Below, piece by piece: positions 1 through 5,167 of a stretch of 8,837 nt of DNA (its first letter is position 1; every line of letters starts with the position of its first letter). The notes under the pieces are model-generated. The model had not been told where the DNA came from. It saw nothing but the letters and a program-made list of their open reading frames with translations, and did no database searches. Source of the stretch: Equadaptatus sp045601305 (GTDB lineage: Bacteria; Synergistota; Synergistia; Synergistales; Synergistaceae); contig JAZRZG010000099.1 in assembly GCA_045601305.1 (NCBI GenBank), positions 1-8,837 of the forward strand. The letters run 5' to 3'. Made by a program: the position numbers and the translations under genes.

Positions 1-1
1 A

Positions 2-97
2 ACTTCTCTTGCCAATCCTGAGAAAAATGATAATTTGTACAATATTCCGCTGTATATGATAGGATCACTGCCATTTCTTGCAGATAAACAGCGATAA
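2..97 (+). CDS. C-terminal end of an unidentified protein (5' end outside window)
   Basis: An open frame enters from the left edge and runs 31 codons to a TAA at 95-97. The visible tail includes NIPLYMIGSLPFL followed by a charged end, ADKQR. It has ordinary amino-acid content and the same orientation as the heptosyltransferase-like gene that follows about 210 bp later, so it is probably the true end of a gene. The family cannot be named from so little. A membrane or envelope enzyme is possible because of the neighbours, but that is only inference. A chance open frame of this length cannot be excluded. Confidence 0.5.
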   Translation, partial: TSLANPEKNDNLYNIPLYMIGSLPFLADKQR

Positions 98-114
98 CTA
101 TTTTCATGCTGAAG

Positions 115-210
115 GATTTTTTCAAGCGACTTTTTGTAAAAATCAGGATTTTTTCAAGCGACTTTTTGTAAAAATTGAGATTTTTTCAAGCGACTTTTTG
201 TAAAATTAGA
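115..210. repeat. Three tandem copies of a 32-bp repeat
   Basis: Units start at 115, 147 and 179. The first 27 bases of each (GATTTTTTCAAGCGAC, then TTTTTGTAAAA) are identical, and the last 4-5 bases vary. There is no unique spacer between copies. A period of 32 bp is close to three helical turns, and each unit holds several A/T tracts, so the copies lie on about the same face of the helix and the DNA may be bent. A 21-codon reading frame (106-171, MLKDFFKRLFVK...) starts just before copy 1, but it lacks a ribosome-binding site and 32 is not a multiple of 3, so I do not call it a gene. The array sits upstream of a glycosyltransferase gene and could act in its regulation. Confidence 0.9.
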
Positions 211-262
211 AGCTGTTTCATAAAACTTGCATTTTGCCGCAAAATATATTAAACTGCGGACG

Positions 263-281
263 TTAAGCCGCACAGGCTTAA
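263..281 (+). promoter_or_regulatory. Leader hairpin upstream of the heptosyltransferase-like gene
   Basis: TTAAGCC (263-269) and GGCTTAA (275-281) form a perfect 7-bp stem with a 5-nt loop, 25 nt before the start codon and 12 nt before the Shine-Dalgarno. The 9-mer TTAAACTGC occurs at 249-257 and again at 278-286, so alternative pairing is conceivable. There is no T-run after it, so it is not an intrinsic terminator. A role in mRNA stability or translation is inference only. I see no convincing -35/-10 pair in 98-262: TATATT at 245-250 is a possible -10 without a well-spaced -35. Confidence 0.4.
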
Positions 282-293
282 ACTGCAGCAGAG

Positions 294-299
294 ATGAGG
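294..299 (+). promoter_or_regulatory. Ribosome-binding site deciding the start at 307
   Basis: ATGAGG at 294-299 resembles a Shine-Dalgarno and lies 7 nt before the ATG at 307. The nearby ATGs at 294 and 302 are in other frames. Confidence 0.5.
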
Positions 300-306
300 C
301 TATGCG

Positions 307-1290
307 ATGTTCACACCTTTAAAGGTTTTATGGATTCGTTTCGGCGCGTTCGGCGACGTGCTTCAGGCAATCGCACGAGCGCGGTTGTTTAAGCGCCGTT
401 TTCCCAATGCAAAGCTTACAATGCTTACGCGCCCCGAATTTGCAAATATTGTTGAGCCTCAGGACTGTTTTGAGGATTTTATTTACTGGGACAGCAAACA
501 CAAACCGGTCGGATTGCTGAAGTGCGTTGCAGAAGTCCGGTCAAAGCATTTTGATACTCTCGTGTCCGTTCACAATGCAGTTTCGGCTGCCTTTGTCGCA
601 AAGCTTTCGGGTATTCCTTATTGTTACGGTTATAAAAGCATGTTTGAGAGTTTTTATTACGATAAGAACGTGTGGGAGTTGTTTGAAGAGCTCGGCATAG
701 ATAAAAATCTGAGAGACACACCAATGGTACAGCCTTCCAAAGCTGCAAAGGAGTATGCAGCAAAACTGTATGAAGGCTTCCCGGAAAAAAGACTTTTCTG
801 TATAACTATGGCAAGCAAGCTGCATAAATTCTGGCCTGTTGAATACTGGCCGCAGCTACTAAACAGGCTGATTGCAGACGGATGGTGTATAGTGCTTAAC
901 GGTCACGGAGAAGAAGAGCGTAAAAACAATGATTATTACATTTCGCAAATTTCAGATAAATCAAAAATCCTCAATTTGACTGACAAACTCAATTATGACC
1001 AGATGTGTGCGGCAATTCAAGCTTGCAAAGCCGCTGTAGGCGTAGATACAGGTCCATTAAATTTAGCGGGACTTTCTGGAACTCCTACATTAGGCTTCTT
1101 TGGCTGCACCCCAAGCCAAAAACTTGGTTTCACTATGCCTTGGTATCGCGAAGTACTTACAAATTGCCCTACACCAGGCTGTTGGAACTATGACTGTCCA
1201 AAGCCGTGTATGCATCTTCTTACACCTGATATGGCATACAACGGTTTCAAAAAATTTGAAACCGAGTTGTTGTCCAAGCCTTCACTCTGA
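307..1290 (+). CDS. Heptosyltransferase-like glycosyltransferase, family GT9
   Basis: This 327-residue protein has the length and layout of the ADP-heptose:LPS heptosyltransferases (WaaC/WaaF/RfaF group, GT-B fold), which act at the cytoplasmic face of the inner membrane. Residues 8-20 (LWIRFGAFGDVLQ) match the N-terminal glycine-rich loop with the GD pair whose Asp17 aligns with the catalytic Asp. Residues 170-180 (SKLHKFWPVEY) match the Lys-containing segment before the C-terminal domain. VGVDTGPLNLAGLSGTP at 244-260 is the donor-binding signature. Asn252 stands where family members usually have His, a change worth noting. A Cys cluster (C287, C292, C297, C301) near the C-terminus matches the Cys-rich tail of many members. 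It converges on hipA and is not in the heptose operon. Family is secure; the exact acceptor (first, second or a later heptose, or another sugar) is not readable. Confidence 0.87.
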   Translation: MFTPLKVLWIRFGAFGDVLQAIARARLFKRRFPNAKLTMLTRPEFANIVEPQDCFEDFIYWDSKHKPVGLLKCVAEVRSKHFDTLVSVHNAVSAAFVAKLSGIPYCYGYKSMFESFYYDKNVWELFEELGIDKNLRDTPMVQPSKAAKEYAAKLYEGFPEKRLFCITMASKLHKFWPVEYWPQLLNRLIADGWCIVLNGHGEEERKNNDYYISQISDKSKILNLTDKLNYDQMCAAIQACKAAVGVDTGPLNLAGLSGTPTLGFFGCTPSQKLGFTMPWYREVLTNCPTPGCWNYDCPKPCMHLLTPDMAYNGFKKFETELLSKPSL

Positions 1291-1334
1291 TTGAAACAGA
1301 CAGTTCTGACTCATACAACAGTATCTAATCAATT

Positions 1335-1362
1335 TATATTATACCTTAAAGGGTATAATATA
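1335..1362. promoter_or_regulatory. Inverted repeat, putative operator box 1 of the degenerate antitoxin
   Basis: TATATTATACC (1335-1345) is the exact reverse complement of GGTATAATATA (1352-1362), with a 6-nt centre. The 18-bp core at 1340-1357 shares 13 of 18 positions with a second box at 1380-1397, exactly 40 bp downstream; both end in GGGTATA. This arrangement around a -35 element is typical of autoregulated HipB-type antitoxins. Alternatively, the hairpin followed by TATTTTTG could be a weak terminator for the gene ending at 1290. Confidence 0.5.
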
Positions 1363-1372
1363 TTTTTGTATA

Positions 1373-1399
1373 TTGACATTATCCCCGTTAGGGTATAAA
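1373..1399 (+). promoter_or_regulatory. Putative promoter and operator box 2 of the degenerate antitoxin
   Basis: A consensus -35, TTGACA (1373-1378), is followed after 15 bp by TATAAA (1394-1399). The spacer is short but is the same length as in the hipBA promoter in this window. The box TATCCCCGTTAGGGTATA (1380-1397) has dyad symmetry (TAT-CCC/GGG-ATA) and overlaps the -10. It resembles the E. coli HipB operator as I recall it (TATCC-N8-GGATA), differing at one position in the right half. The promoter points towards the remnant at 1422-1657. Confidence 0.5.
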
Positions 1400-1421
1400 T
1401 CATTTTGCGGATGCGGTATAT

Positions 1422-1657
1422 GTGAATAAGGTTGCTGCTTTTATCAAGCAGAGCAGAAAGGCCGCGGGACTTACCCCAAAAGGATTTTGCTCTTCGTTTA
1501 AGGCTGAGATTGCGTTTTGTCCGTGATTTGGAGCAGGGCAAGCAGTCTGTTCATGGATAAGGTTAATCAGGCACTCGCCATATTTGGCGCGGAACTTACG
1601 TCGTACAGGATCGGCAAAGAATACTGTCAGCATACAGAGTTGCAGAAGCAAATTTAG
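1422..1657 (+). pseudogene. Frameshifted remnant of a HipB-like XRE antitoxin
   Basis: Reading across three frames gives a recognisable small helix-turn-helix antitoxin. Frame A, from GTG at 1422, reads MNKVAAFIKQSRKAAGLTPK then GF. An extra T in the run at 1485-1488 shifts to frame B (from 1489), which reads through RFVRDLEQGKQSV and stops at TAA 1558-1560. Frame C, from ATG 1553, reads MDKVNQALAIFGAELT and ends at TAG 1655-1657. Joined, these match the layout of the roughly 70-residue HipB/y4mF-type family: KFVKEARK..GLTQ.EFA, then LRELEQGK..V, then .KVNQVL.LFG.EL. Two indels explain the breaks. The segment LRLRLR replaces the usual turn region, so further damage is likely. The last 22 or so residues look unrelated to the family. 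It ends 9 bp from the end of the opposing hipA. No cognate toxin follows. Family recognition rests on motif memory, not a search. Confidence 0.72.
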
Positions 1658-1666
1658 TATTTGAGG

Positions 1667-2803
1667 TTAAAACAAGTAGTTTCCAAGTTCTGTTTCAACA
1701 GTATTTTTTATCTCTTCTGCCGTTGTCTGCAGCCATTTCTGTTTAAGTCCGACAAGTCTGCCAAGGGCTGTTACATTTGAGATGTCCGGATTTTGACCTT
1801 CGCCGTTTATTGTTGTGGCATGCTGCCCGCCTATTGAGAAACTGTAGGTCATATCATACGCAGGAGCGAGGCTCCACTTGGCTTTCTGTTCATCGTACAG
1901 GAATGTAAAATTCTTGGCATGGTCGTCTCTGTTATGGGCAAAGACATTAAAGCACATTCTTCTGTAAAGTTCTTTGTCATATTCAAAGCCGCCTGTAAGA
2001 TTTTCTGCGGCGGCAAACAGATTTTTATAGTCCAACGCAGGTTCTCTGTGCGATATTTCCAAAACTCCGCTTGCACTTATAACGTGCAGTTTTTGCTGCC
2101 TGTTTCTGTCAAATCGTTTTGTCGCAAAAAATCCGCTGCATAGTTTTGAGGGGAACAGCTTTACATGCGGTATTTTTATGCCGCACCTTTCTGCGCAAAG
2201 CGTGTAATCATACTCCTGCCTGCCTATATCCGGAGAATCATATTTTGACGGGAATTTCACAATCCAGGCTTCTCCGTCAAGCGTAATATGCGCTTTTGGA
2301 CGTGCTCCTCCAGAGGAGCCTCCCAATCTGTACAGGGTGTCAAAATCTTCTGTCTCTTTGTTATCCAGCACACTGTGCACAGCTTCAGCCAGTTTGTCAT
2401 AATCCTGTTTTCCACTGCCAGGGATATCTTCTTCAAGATAGCGCGAAGGTCTGTAGGACAGCGCGCCAATTCCGTTGTCGTGCACAAAGGAAAGCCTGTC
2501 AAGAGCAGTTATGCTTTGAGGATTTATGTTCAAAGACATTAGGCATCGGTCAACAAGCAGTCTGCCCCATCCGTCAGGGAGACTGTCATTAAAAACTCCG
2601 AAAAGACCTTCAAATTTGTATGCGTTTGATTTCCGCGGTATGAATACATCGTTTCGCAGAGGAAGTGAAAAAGGTGATATGGAAAATCCGTTTTTCTGCC
2701 ATTCGTCACTGTACTGAAAGGCGACAAGACCGTTTTTCATTGCCGCAAGAGTTCCGACCAAGCGGTTGTCATAAAACACGTCAAGTCTGTCAAGCTTTTT
2801 CAT
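1667..2803 (-). CDS. hipA: HipA-family serine/threonine kinase toxin
   Basis: This 378-residue protein has the HipA kinase fold. SISPFSLPL at 41-49 matches the conserved SlSLPL segment of the N-terminal subdomain. GGSSGGARPKA at 161-171 is the P-loop-like motif whose Ser (163/164) corresponds to the Ser that E. coli HipA autophosphorylates. VKFP at 182-185 carries the ATP-binding Lys. NRDDHAKN at 291-298 is the catalytic loop (HxRDxHxKN type), and AYDMTY at 315-320 holds the metal-binding Asp. E. coli HipA phosphorylates glutamyl-tRNA synthetase and induces persistence; the target here is unknown. The length is shorter than E. coli HipA (440) but within the family range. All catalytic residues are present, so it should be active. 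It overlaps hipB by 14 nt, with AAGGA just before the ATG, so translation is probably coupled. Confidence 0.92.
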   Translation of the reverse strand: MKKLDRLDVFYDNRLVGTLAAMKNGLVAFQYSDEWQKNGFSISPFSLPLRNDVFIPRKSNAYKFEGLFGVFNDSLPDGWGRLLVDRCLMSLNINPQSITALDRLSFVHDNGIGALSYRPSRYLEEDIPGSGKQDYDKLAEAVHSVLDNKETEDFDTLYRLGGSSGGARPKAHITLDGEAWIVKFPSKYDSPDIGRQEYDYTLCAERCGIKIPHVKLFPSKLCSGFFATKRFDRNRQQKLHVISASGVLEISHREPALDYKNLFAAAENLTGGFEYDKELYRRMCFNVFAHNRDDHAKNFTFLYDEQKAKWSLAPAYDMTYSFSIGGQHATTINGEGQNPDISNVTALGRLVGLKQKWLQTTAEEIKNTVETELGNYLF

Positions 2804-3077
2804 TATCCTTGATTACCTCATCAATGCTCAGATATTCTTTGCGTTCAAACAGCGCGGCAATTTCATCTTCACGATGCAGCACAAACGCGATTTTTGCCAG
2901 TGACATGAAGGAAATTTCTCCTGTGCTTTCAAAGCGCTTCAGCGAGCCAAGGCTTACACCAGACAGTTTTGCAAATTCTGCCTGCGAAATTTTGCGTCTT
3001 CTGCGATGTTCCCGAAGACGCTGTGCAACCTGCATGATTATTTCCTTTGGTGTTGCTCTGCCAAGAATGTTATCCAT
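2790..3077 (-). CDS. hipB: HipB-like XRE-family antitoxin
   Basis: This 95-residue DNA-binding protein has a Cro/C1-type helix-turn-helix at about 29-52 (KISQAEFAKLSGVSLGSLKRFE). SLGSLKRFE..GEISF..L is typical of antitoxins paired with HipA. As the upstream partner of hipA it should neutralise the kinase and repress the operon. Start choice is open. ATG 3077 keeps the ATPKE arm seen before the helical region in relatives, but it lies only 9 nt after the -10, giving a leaderless or nearly leaderless message. ATG 3035 (81 residues) has a good Shine-Dalgarno, AAGGAAA. A TTG at 3113 overlaps the -35 and is rejected. I prefer 3077 on family resemblance. The protein is clearly different in sequence from the remnant antitoxin at 1422-1657. 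Confidence 0.85.
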   Translation of the reverse strand: MDNILGRATPKEIIMQVAQRLREHRRRRKISQAEFAKLSGVSLGSLKRFESTGEISFMSLAKIAFVLHREDEIAALFERKEYLSIDEVIKDNEKA

Positions 3078-3138
3078 AGTTAATATATTATACAATTTTG
3101 ATATATATGTCAATATATAGCTAATATATTAACTATAT
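3076..3138 (-). promoter_or_regulatory. hipBA promoter with flanking operator repeats
   Basis: On the minus strand, TTGACA (3113-3108) and TATAAT (3092-3087) are both perfect consensus elements, separated by 15 bp. They are framed by a perfect 15-bp inverted repeat: 3076-3090 is the exact reverse complement of 3122-3136. The upstream arm also lies in a 24-bp near-perfect palindrome (3115-3138, one mismatched pair). The downstream arm covers the -10 and the start codon. The layout fits HipB dimers binding on both sides of the promoter. The region is very AT-rich, which raises the chance of symmetry, but a 15-bp perfect match is unlikely to be accidental. Confidence 0.72.
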
Positions 3139-3313
3139 TATTTAGCAAAAACTTTGGTTCTTCACGTTTTGTCCTGGAAAAACATCCCATGTCAAAGTGT
3201 GAAGAGTCCATTTTCAACAATTTCTTTAAGCGATTGTTTTCCGCTTCAAGTTCTGCCACTCTGTTTTTGAGGCTTGCATTTTCTGCAATTATATTTTCGT
3301 TGTCACTCATCAT
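3110..3313 (-). CDS. Small leucine-zipper protein, function unknown
   Basis: This 67-residue protein has no family I recognise. Residues 8-33 form a classic zipper: I8, L15, L22 and L29 at one heptad position and N12, V19, N26 and L33 at the other. Asn at such core positions favours parallel dimers. The flanks are charged and there is no membrane segment or signal peptide. The start overlaps the stop of the membrane-protein gene by 4 nt (ATGA), a strong sign of coupled translation, so it is probably real and the last gene of the heptose operon. Its last dozen codons (LLNNIVNILAIY) are read from the AT-rich hipBA operator and end inside the hipB -35. The native C-terminus may therefore have been replaced when hipBA arrived. 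It could partner the membrane protein upstream; SlyX-like small coiled coils are a loose analogy only. Confidence 0.6.
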   Translation of the reverse strand: MMSDNENIIAENASLKNRVAELEAENNRLKKLLKMDSSHFDMGCFSRTKREEPKFLLNNIVNILAIY

Positions 3314-4059
3314 TGATACTGTTTTGAAATAACGTCTCTTGCTCTGTAGTATATTTCCATAACTTGGTTGTCTCTGTGCTGCTGGAACATCAGGCAGCTG
3401 CAGGCAAGCAGTACGAAGATAAGAATAAACTGTTTTATGTTAAGGCGGCGGCCTTTGATTTTTGCGGCATGCCAAATGTATCTCAGTATTAAAAGTGTGA
3501 AAAGTACAATAATCGGTATAACGTACCAGCGCATCGCAAACACATATTGTACAGCCGACGCAAAGGTCGCATGTTTGAATTCCCAGTAACTTTCCGCCGT
3601 AAACCATTGTCCCGTCGTGAAGTAGTAATTCCAGAGCACTGTCACAGGCGTGAGTATCCATATCCAGAAAAGATACGATGTCGCGTTTATAAAAACACAG
3701 CAGTTGAGCAGATATGTAACAAGCATAAGTGTACAGGATATTCCCGTGCAAAAACAGATGAAATATTCGTTTTCCGCATACGGAATCGTATCATTAACAA
3801 GAAATTTTATGAGGTTGACGGATAGGAATAAAAACATCAATGTTCCGTACACCTTTGCAAATTTCTTTTCGTCTGCCGCAAAATACGCCGTCGCATTTAT
3901 CAGCACGGCACAGGCGGCAAACGGCAGGAAACTGTGTATTAAGCCCTGCACATCTATACGTCCCTCACCGAAAATCTGCAAAATAACAAACAACAGATAA
4001 ACTGCCGCTGTCTGTATACCGTATTTTTTTAACGCTGCTTTGTCAACTTTTTTCAGCAT
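3310..4059 (-). CDS. Multi-pass inner-membrane protein of unknown function
   Basis: This 249-residue protein has a positively charged N-terminus (MLKKVDKAALKK) followed by about seven hydrophobic stretches: roughly 13-29, 41-61, 70-90, 100-123, 128-146, 175-197 and 209-225. A basic loop (KIKGRRLNIK, 200-209) precedes the last one, and a polar tail of about 24 residues (QQHRDNQVMEIYYRARD...) follows it. Aromatic residues cluster at 143-161 (WNYYFTTGQWFTAESYWEF). I recognise no catalytic motif. The layout recalls the N-terminal membrane part of phosphoethanolamine transferases and related sulfatase-fold envelope enzymes, but the large periplasmic domain is absent and the resemblance is weak. 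It begins 3 nt after gmhA and overlaps the next gene by 4 nt, so it is co-expressed with heptose synthesis. A role in LPS or envelope glycan assembly is inference. Confidence 0.8.
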   Translation of the reverse strand: MLKKVDKAALKKYGIQTAAVYLLFVILQIFGEGRIDVQGLIHSFLPFAACAVLINATAYFAADEKKFAKVYGTLMFLFLSVNLIKFLVNDTIPYAENEYFICFCTGISCTLMLVTYLLNCCVFINATSYLFWIWILTPVTVLWNYYFTTGQWFTAESYWEFKHATFASAVQYVFAMRWYVIPIIVLFTLLILRYIWHAAKIKGRRLNIKQFILIFVLLACSCLMFQQHRDNQVMEIYYRARDVISKQYQ

Positions 4060-4062
4060 ACT

Positions 4063-4629
4063 TTACAGCTCTTTTTCAGCCAGTTCACATAGCGTATGCC
4101 CTATCAATATGTGCATTTCCTGTATTCTTGGCGTAAAAACTGACGGTACGTTGAGCAGCACGTCGGCAATTTCTGCCATTTTTCCGCCGCTTTCACCTGT
4201 CATTGCGATTGTTTTCATTCCACGCTCGCGGGCGGCAAACATTGCGTTCAGCACGTTTTTACTGTTGCCGCTCGTGGAAATGCCTACAAGCAGATCACCT
4301 TTTCTGCCGTGCGCCTGTACTTGACGGGAATATATTTCGTCAAAGGAAAAATCGTTTGCAATCGCTGTGAGTGCAGAGGTGTCACAGTGAAGCGCCATGC
4401 CTGCCAAAGGCCGGCGGTTTTTGAGATATCGTCCGCTGAATTCCGCCGCAAGATGCTGAGCATCAGCGGCTGAGCCTCCGTTGCCGCAAAACATCACGCT
4501 CCTGCCGTTTGCAAGCGCTTCGCGGATTAAAACTCCGGCCTCTGCGACACCCTGCGCGAGACTGTCCATTTTTGCCGCAGTTTCCTTATGTTCGTTCAGA
4601 TTTTTAAGGATTATTTCACTGTCTGTCAT
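4063..4629 (-). CDS. gmhA: Sedoheptulose 7-phosphate isomerase
   Basis: This cytoplasmic enzyme converts sedoheptulose 7-phosphate to D-glycero-D-manno-heptose 7-phosphate, the first committed step to LPS heptose. The 188 residues match E. coli GmhA (192) in length and form one SIS domain. FCGNGGSAADAQHLAAEFSG at 47-66 is the phosphate and metal site. GISTSGNSKNV at 116-126 is the second sugar-phosphate loop. His59, Glu63, Gln170 (RIQEMH) and His178 align with the zinc and catalytic residues of characterised GmhA proteins, so the enzyme should be active. The start overlaps the end of gmhB by 14 nt, implying coupled translation. Confidence 0.95.
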   Translation of the reverse strand: MTDSEIILKNLNEHKETAAKMDSLAQGVAEAGVLIREALANGRSVMFCGNGGSAADAQHLAAEFSGRYLKNRRPLAGMALHCDTSALTAIANDFSFDEIYSRQVQAHGRKGDLLVGISTSGNSKNVLNAMFAARERGMKTIAMTGESGGKMAEIADVLLNVPSVFTPRIQEMHILIGHTLCELAEKEL

Positions 4630-5167
4630 TTTTCAGCACCTCAATCAAAGTATCTGCCGCTTCTTTCAAATCTTTTGCATTATACGTTCCCCGGACGCCT
4701 TTGACGTAATGCTCTCTGCCGTAGCCGGTAAAGACAAGTACCGACGGAACGTTTAATTTTTCAGCAAGCTGCACGTCTGCCTGTTTGTCGCCTATCGTAC
4801 AGAAAATATCGCTGCGGGAAAACCCCAGCTCCTTTTCAGCCTGTTCAACAAGTCCTGTTTCAGGCTTTCTGCAGCTGCAGCCTTTGTCCGACGTGTGCGT
4901 GCAGCAGAAGAACGCTTCTATTTTTACACCTTGCTCTGCCAAAAGCGCGGCAATTTTTTCGTTCGTCGCGTTTAACTCCCGCTCTGTAAAATAACCTCTG
5001 CCAACTCCTGACTGATTTGAAACAACAACAAAGCAAAAACCTGCATCCGAAAGTTTTTTCAGCCCTTCCGCCGCACCTTCGCAAAGCACTGCTTTTTCCG
5101 GCTCATGCAAATAACCGGTGTCAATGTTTAACGTGCCGTCACGGTCAAGGATGATTATTTTTTTCAT
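4616..5167 (-). CDS. gmhB: D-glycero-beta-D-manno-heptose 1,7-bisphosphate 7-phosphatase
   Basis: This HAD-superfamily phosphatase removes the 7-phosphate between the two HldE reactions. DRDGT at 8-12 supplies the nucleophile Asp8 and acid/base Asp10. SNQSG at 50-54 is motif II. C89, H91, C97 and C99 (CTH...CSC) form the zinc-binding loop typical of GmhB, here with a shorter Cys-His to Cys-Cys distance than in E. coli. RKP at 100-102 follows, and GDKQAD at 126-131 is the Mg-binding motif IV. The 183 residues match the usual length. The start overlaps the hldE stop by 4 nt (ATGA). Histidinol-phosphate phosphatases share this fold, but the neighbours settle the assignment. Confidence 0.95.
   Translation of the reverse strand: MKKIIILDRDGTLNIDTGYLHEPEKAVLCEGAAEGLKKLSDAGFCFVVVSNQSGVGRGYFTERELNATNEKIAALLAEQGVKIEAFFCCTHTSDKGCSCRKPETGLVEQAEKELGFSRSDIFCTIGDKQADVQLAEKLNVPSVLVFTGYGREHYVKGVRGTYNAKDLKEAADTLIEVLKNDRQ

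Noticed and set aside
106..171. Micro-ORF MLKDFFKRLFVK... over the tandem repeats
   Set aside because: No ribosome-binding site, and the repeat period is not a multiple of three, so the frame is lost in copy 2. Noted under the repeat only.
115..210. CRISPR array
   Set aside because: Repeats abut each other; the only variable part is 4-5 bases, so there are no spacers, and no cas genes are present.
1335..1370. Intrinsic terminator of the heptosyltransferase-like gene
   Set aside because: The stem is almost all A-T and the following T-run is short and interrupted; the match with the second box at 40 bp favours an operator. Kept as an alternative only.
1329..1651. Minus-strand frames of 70 and 83 codons in the gap after the heptosyltransferase-like gene
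   Set aside because: They have no recognisable motif and lie opposite the plus-strand antitoxin remnant, which has family motifs.
3078..3113. hipB start at TTG 3113
   Set aside because: The codon overlaps the consensus -35, and the added residues are AT-rich promoter sequence.
2665..3120. Plus-strand frame of 151 codons over hipB and the start of hipA
   Set aside because: It is the antisense shadow of two well-supported genes, with no start signal or known motif.
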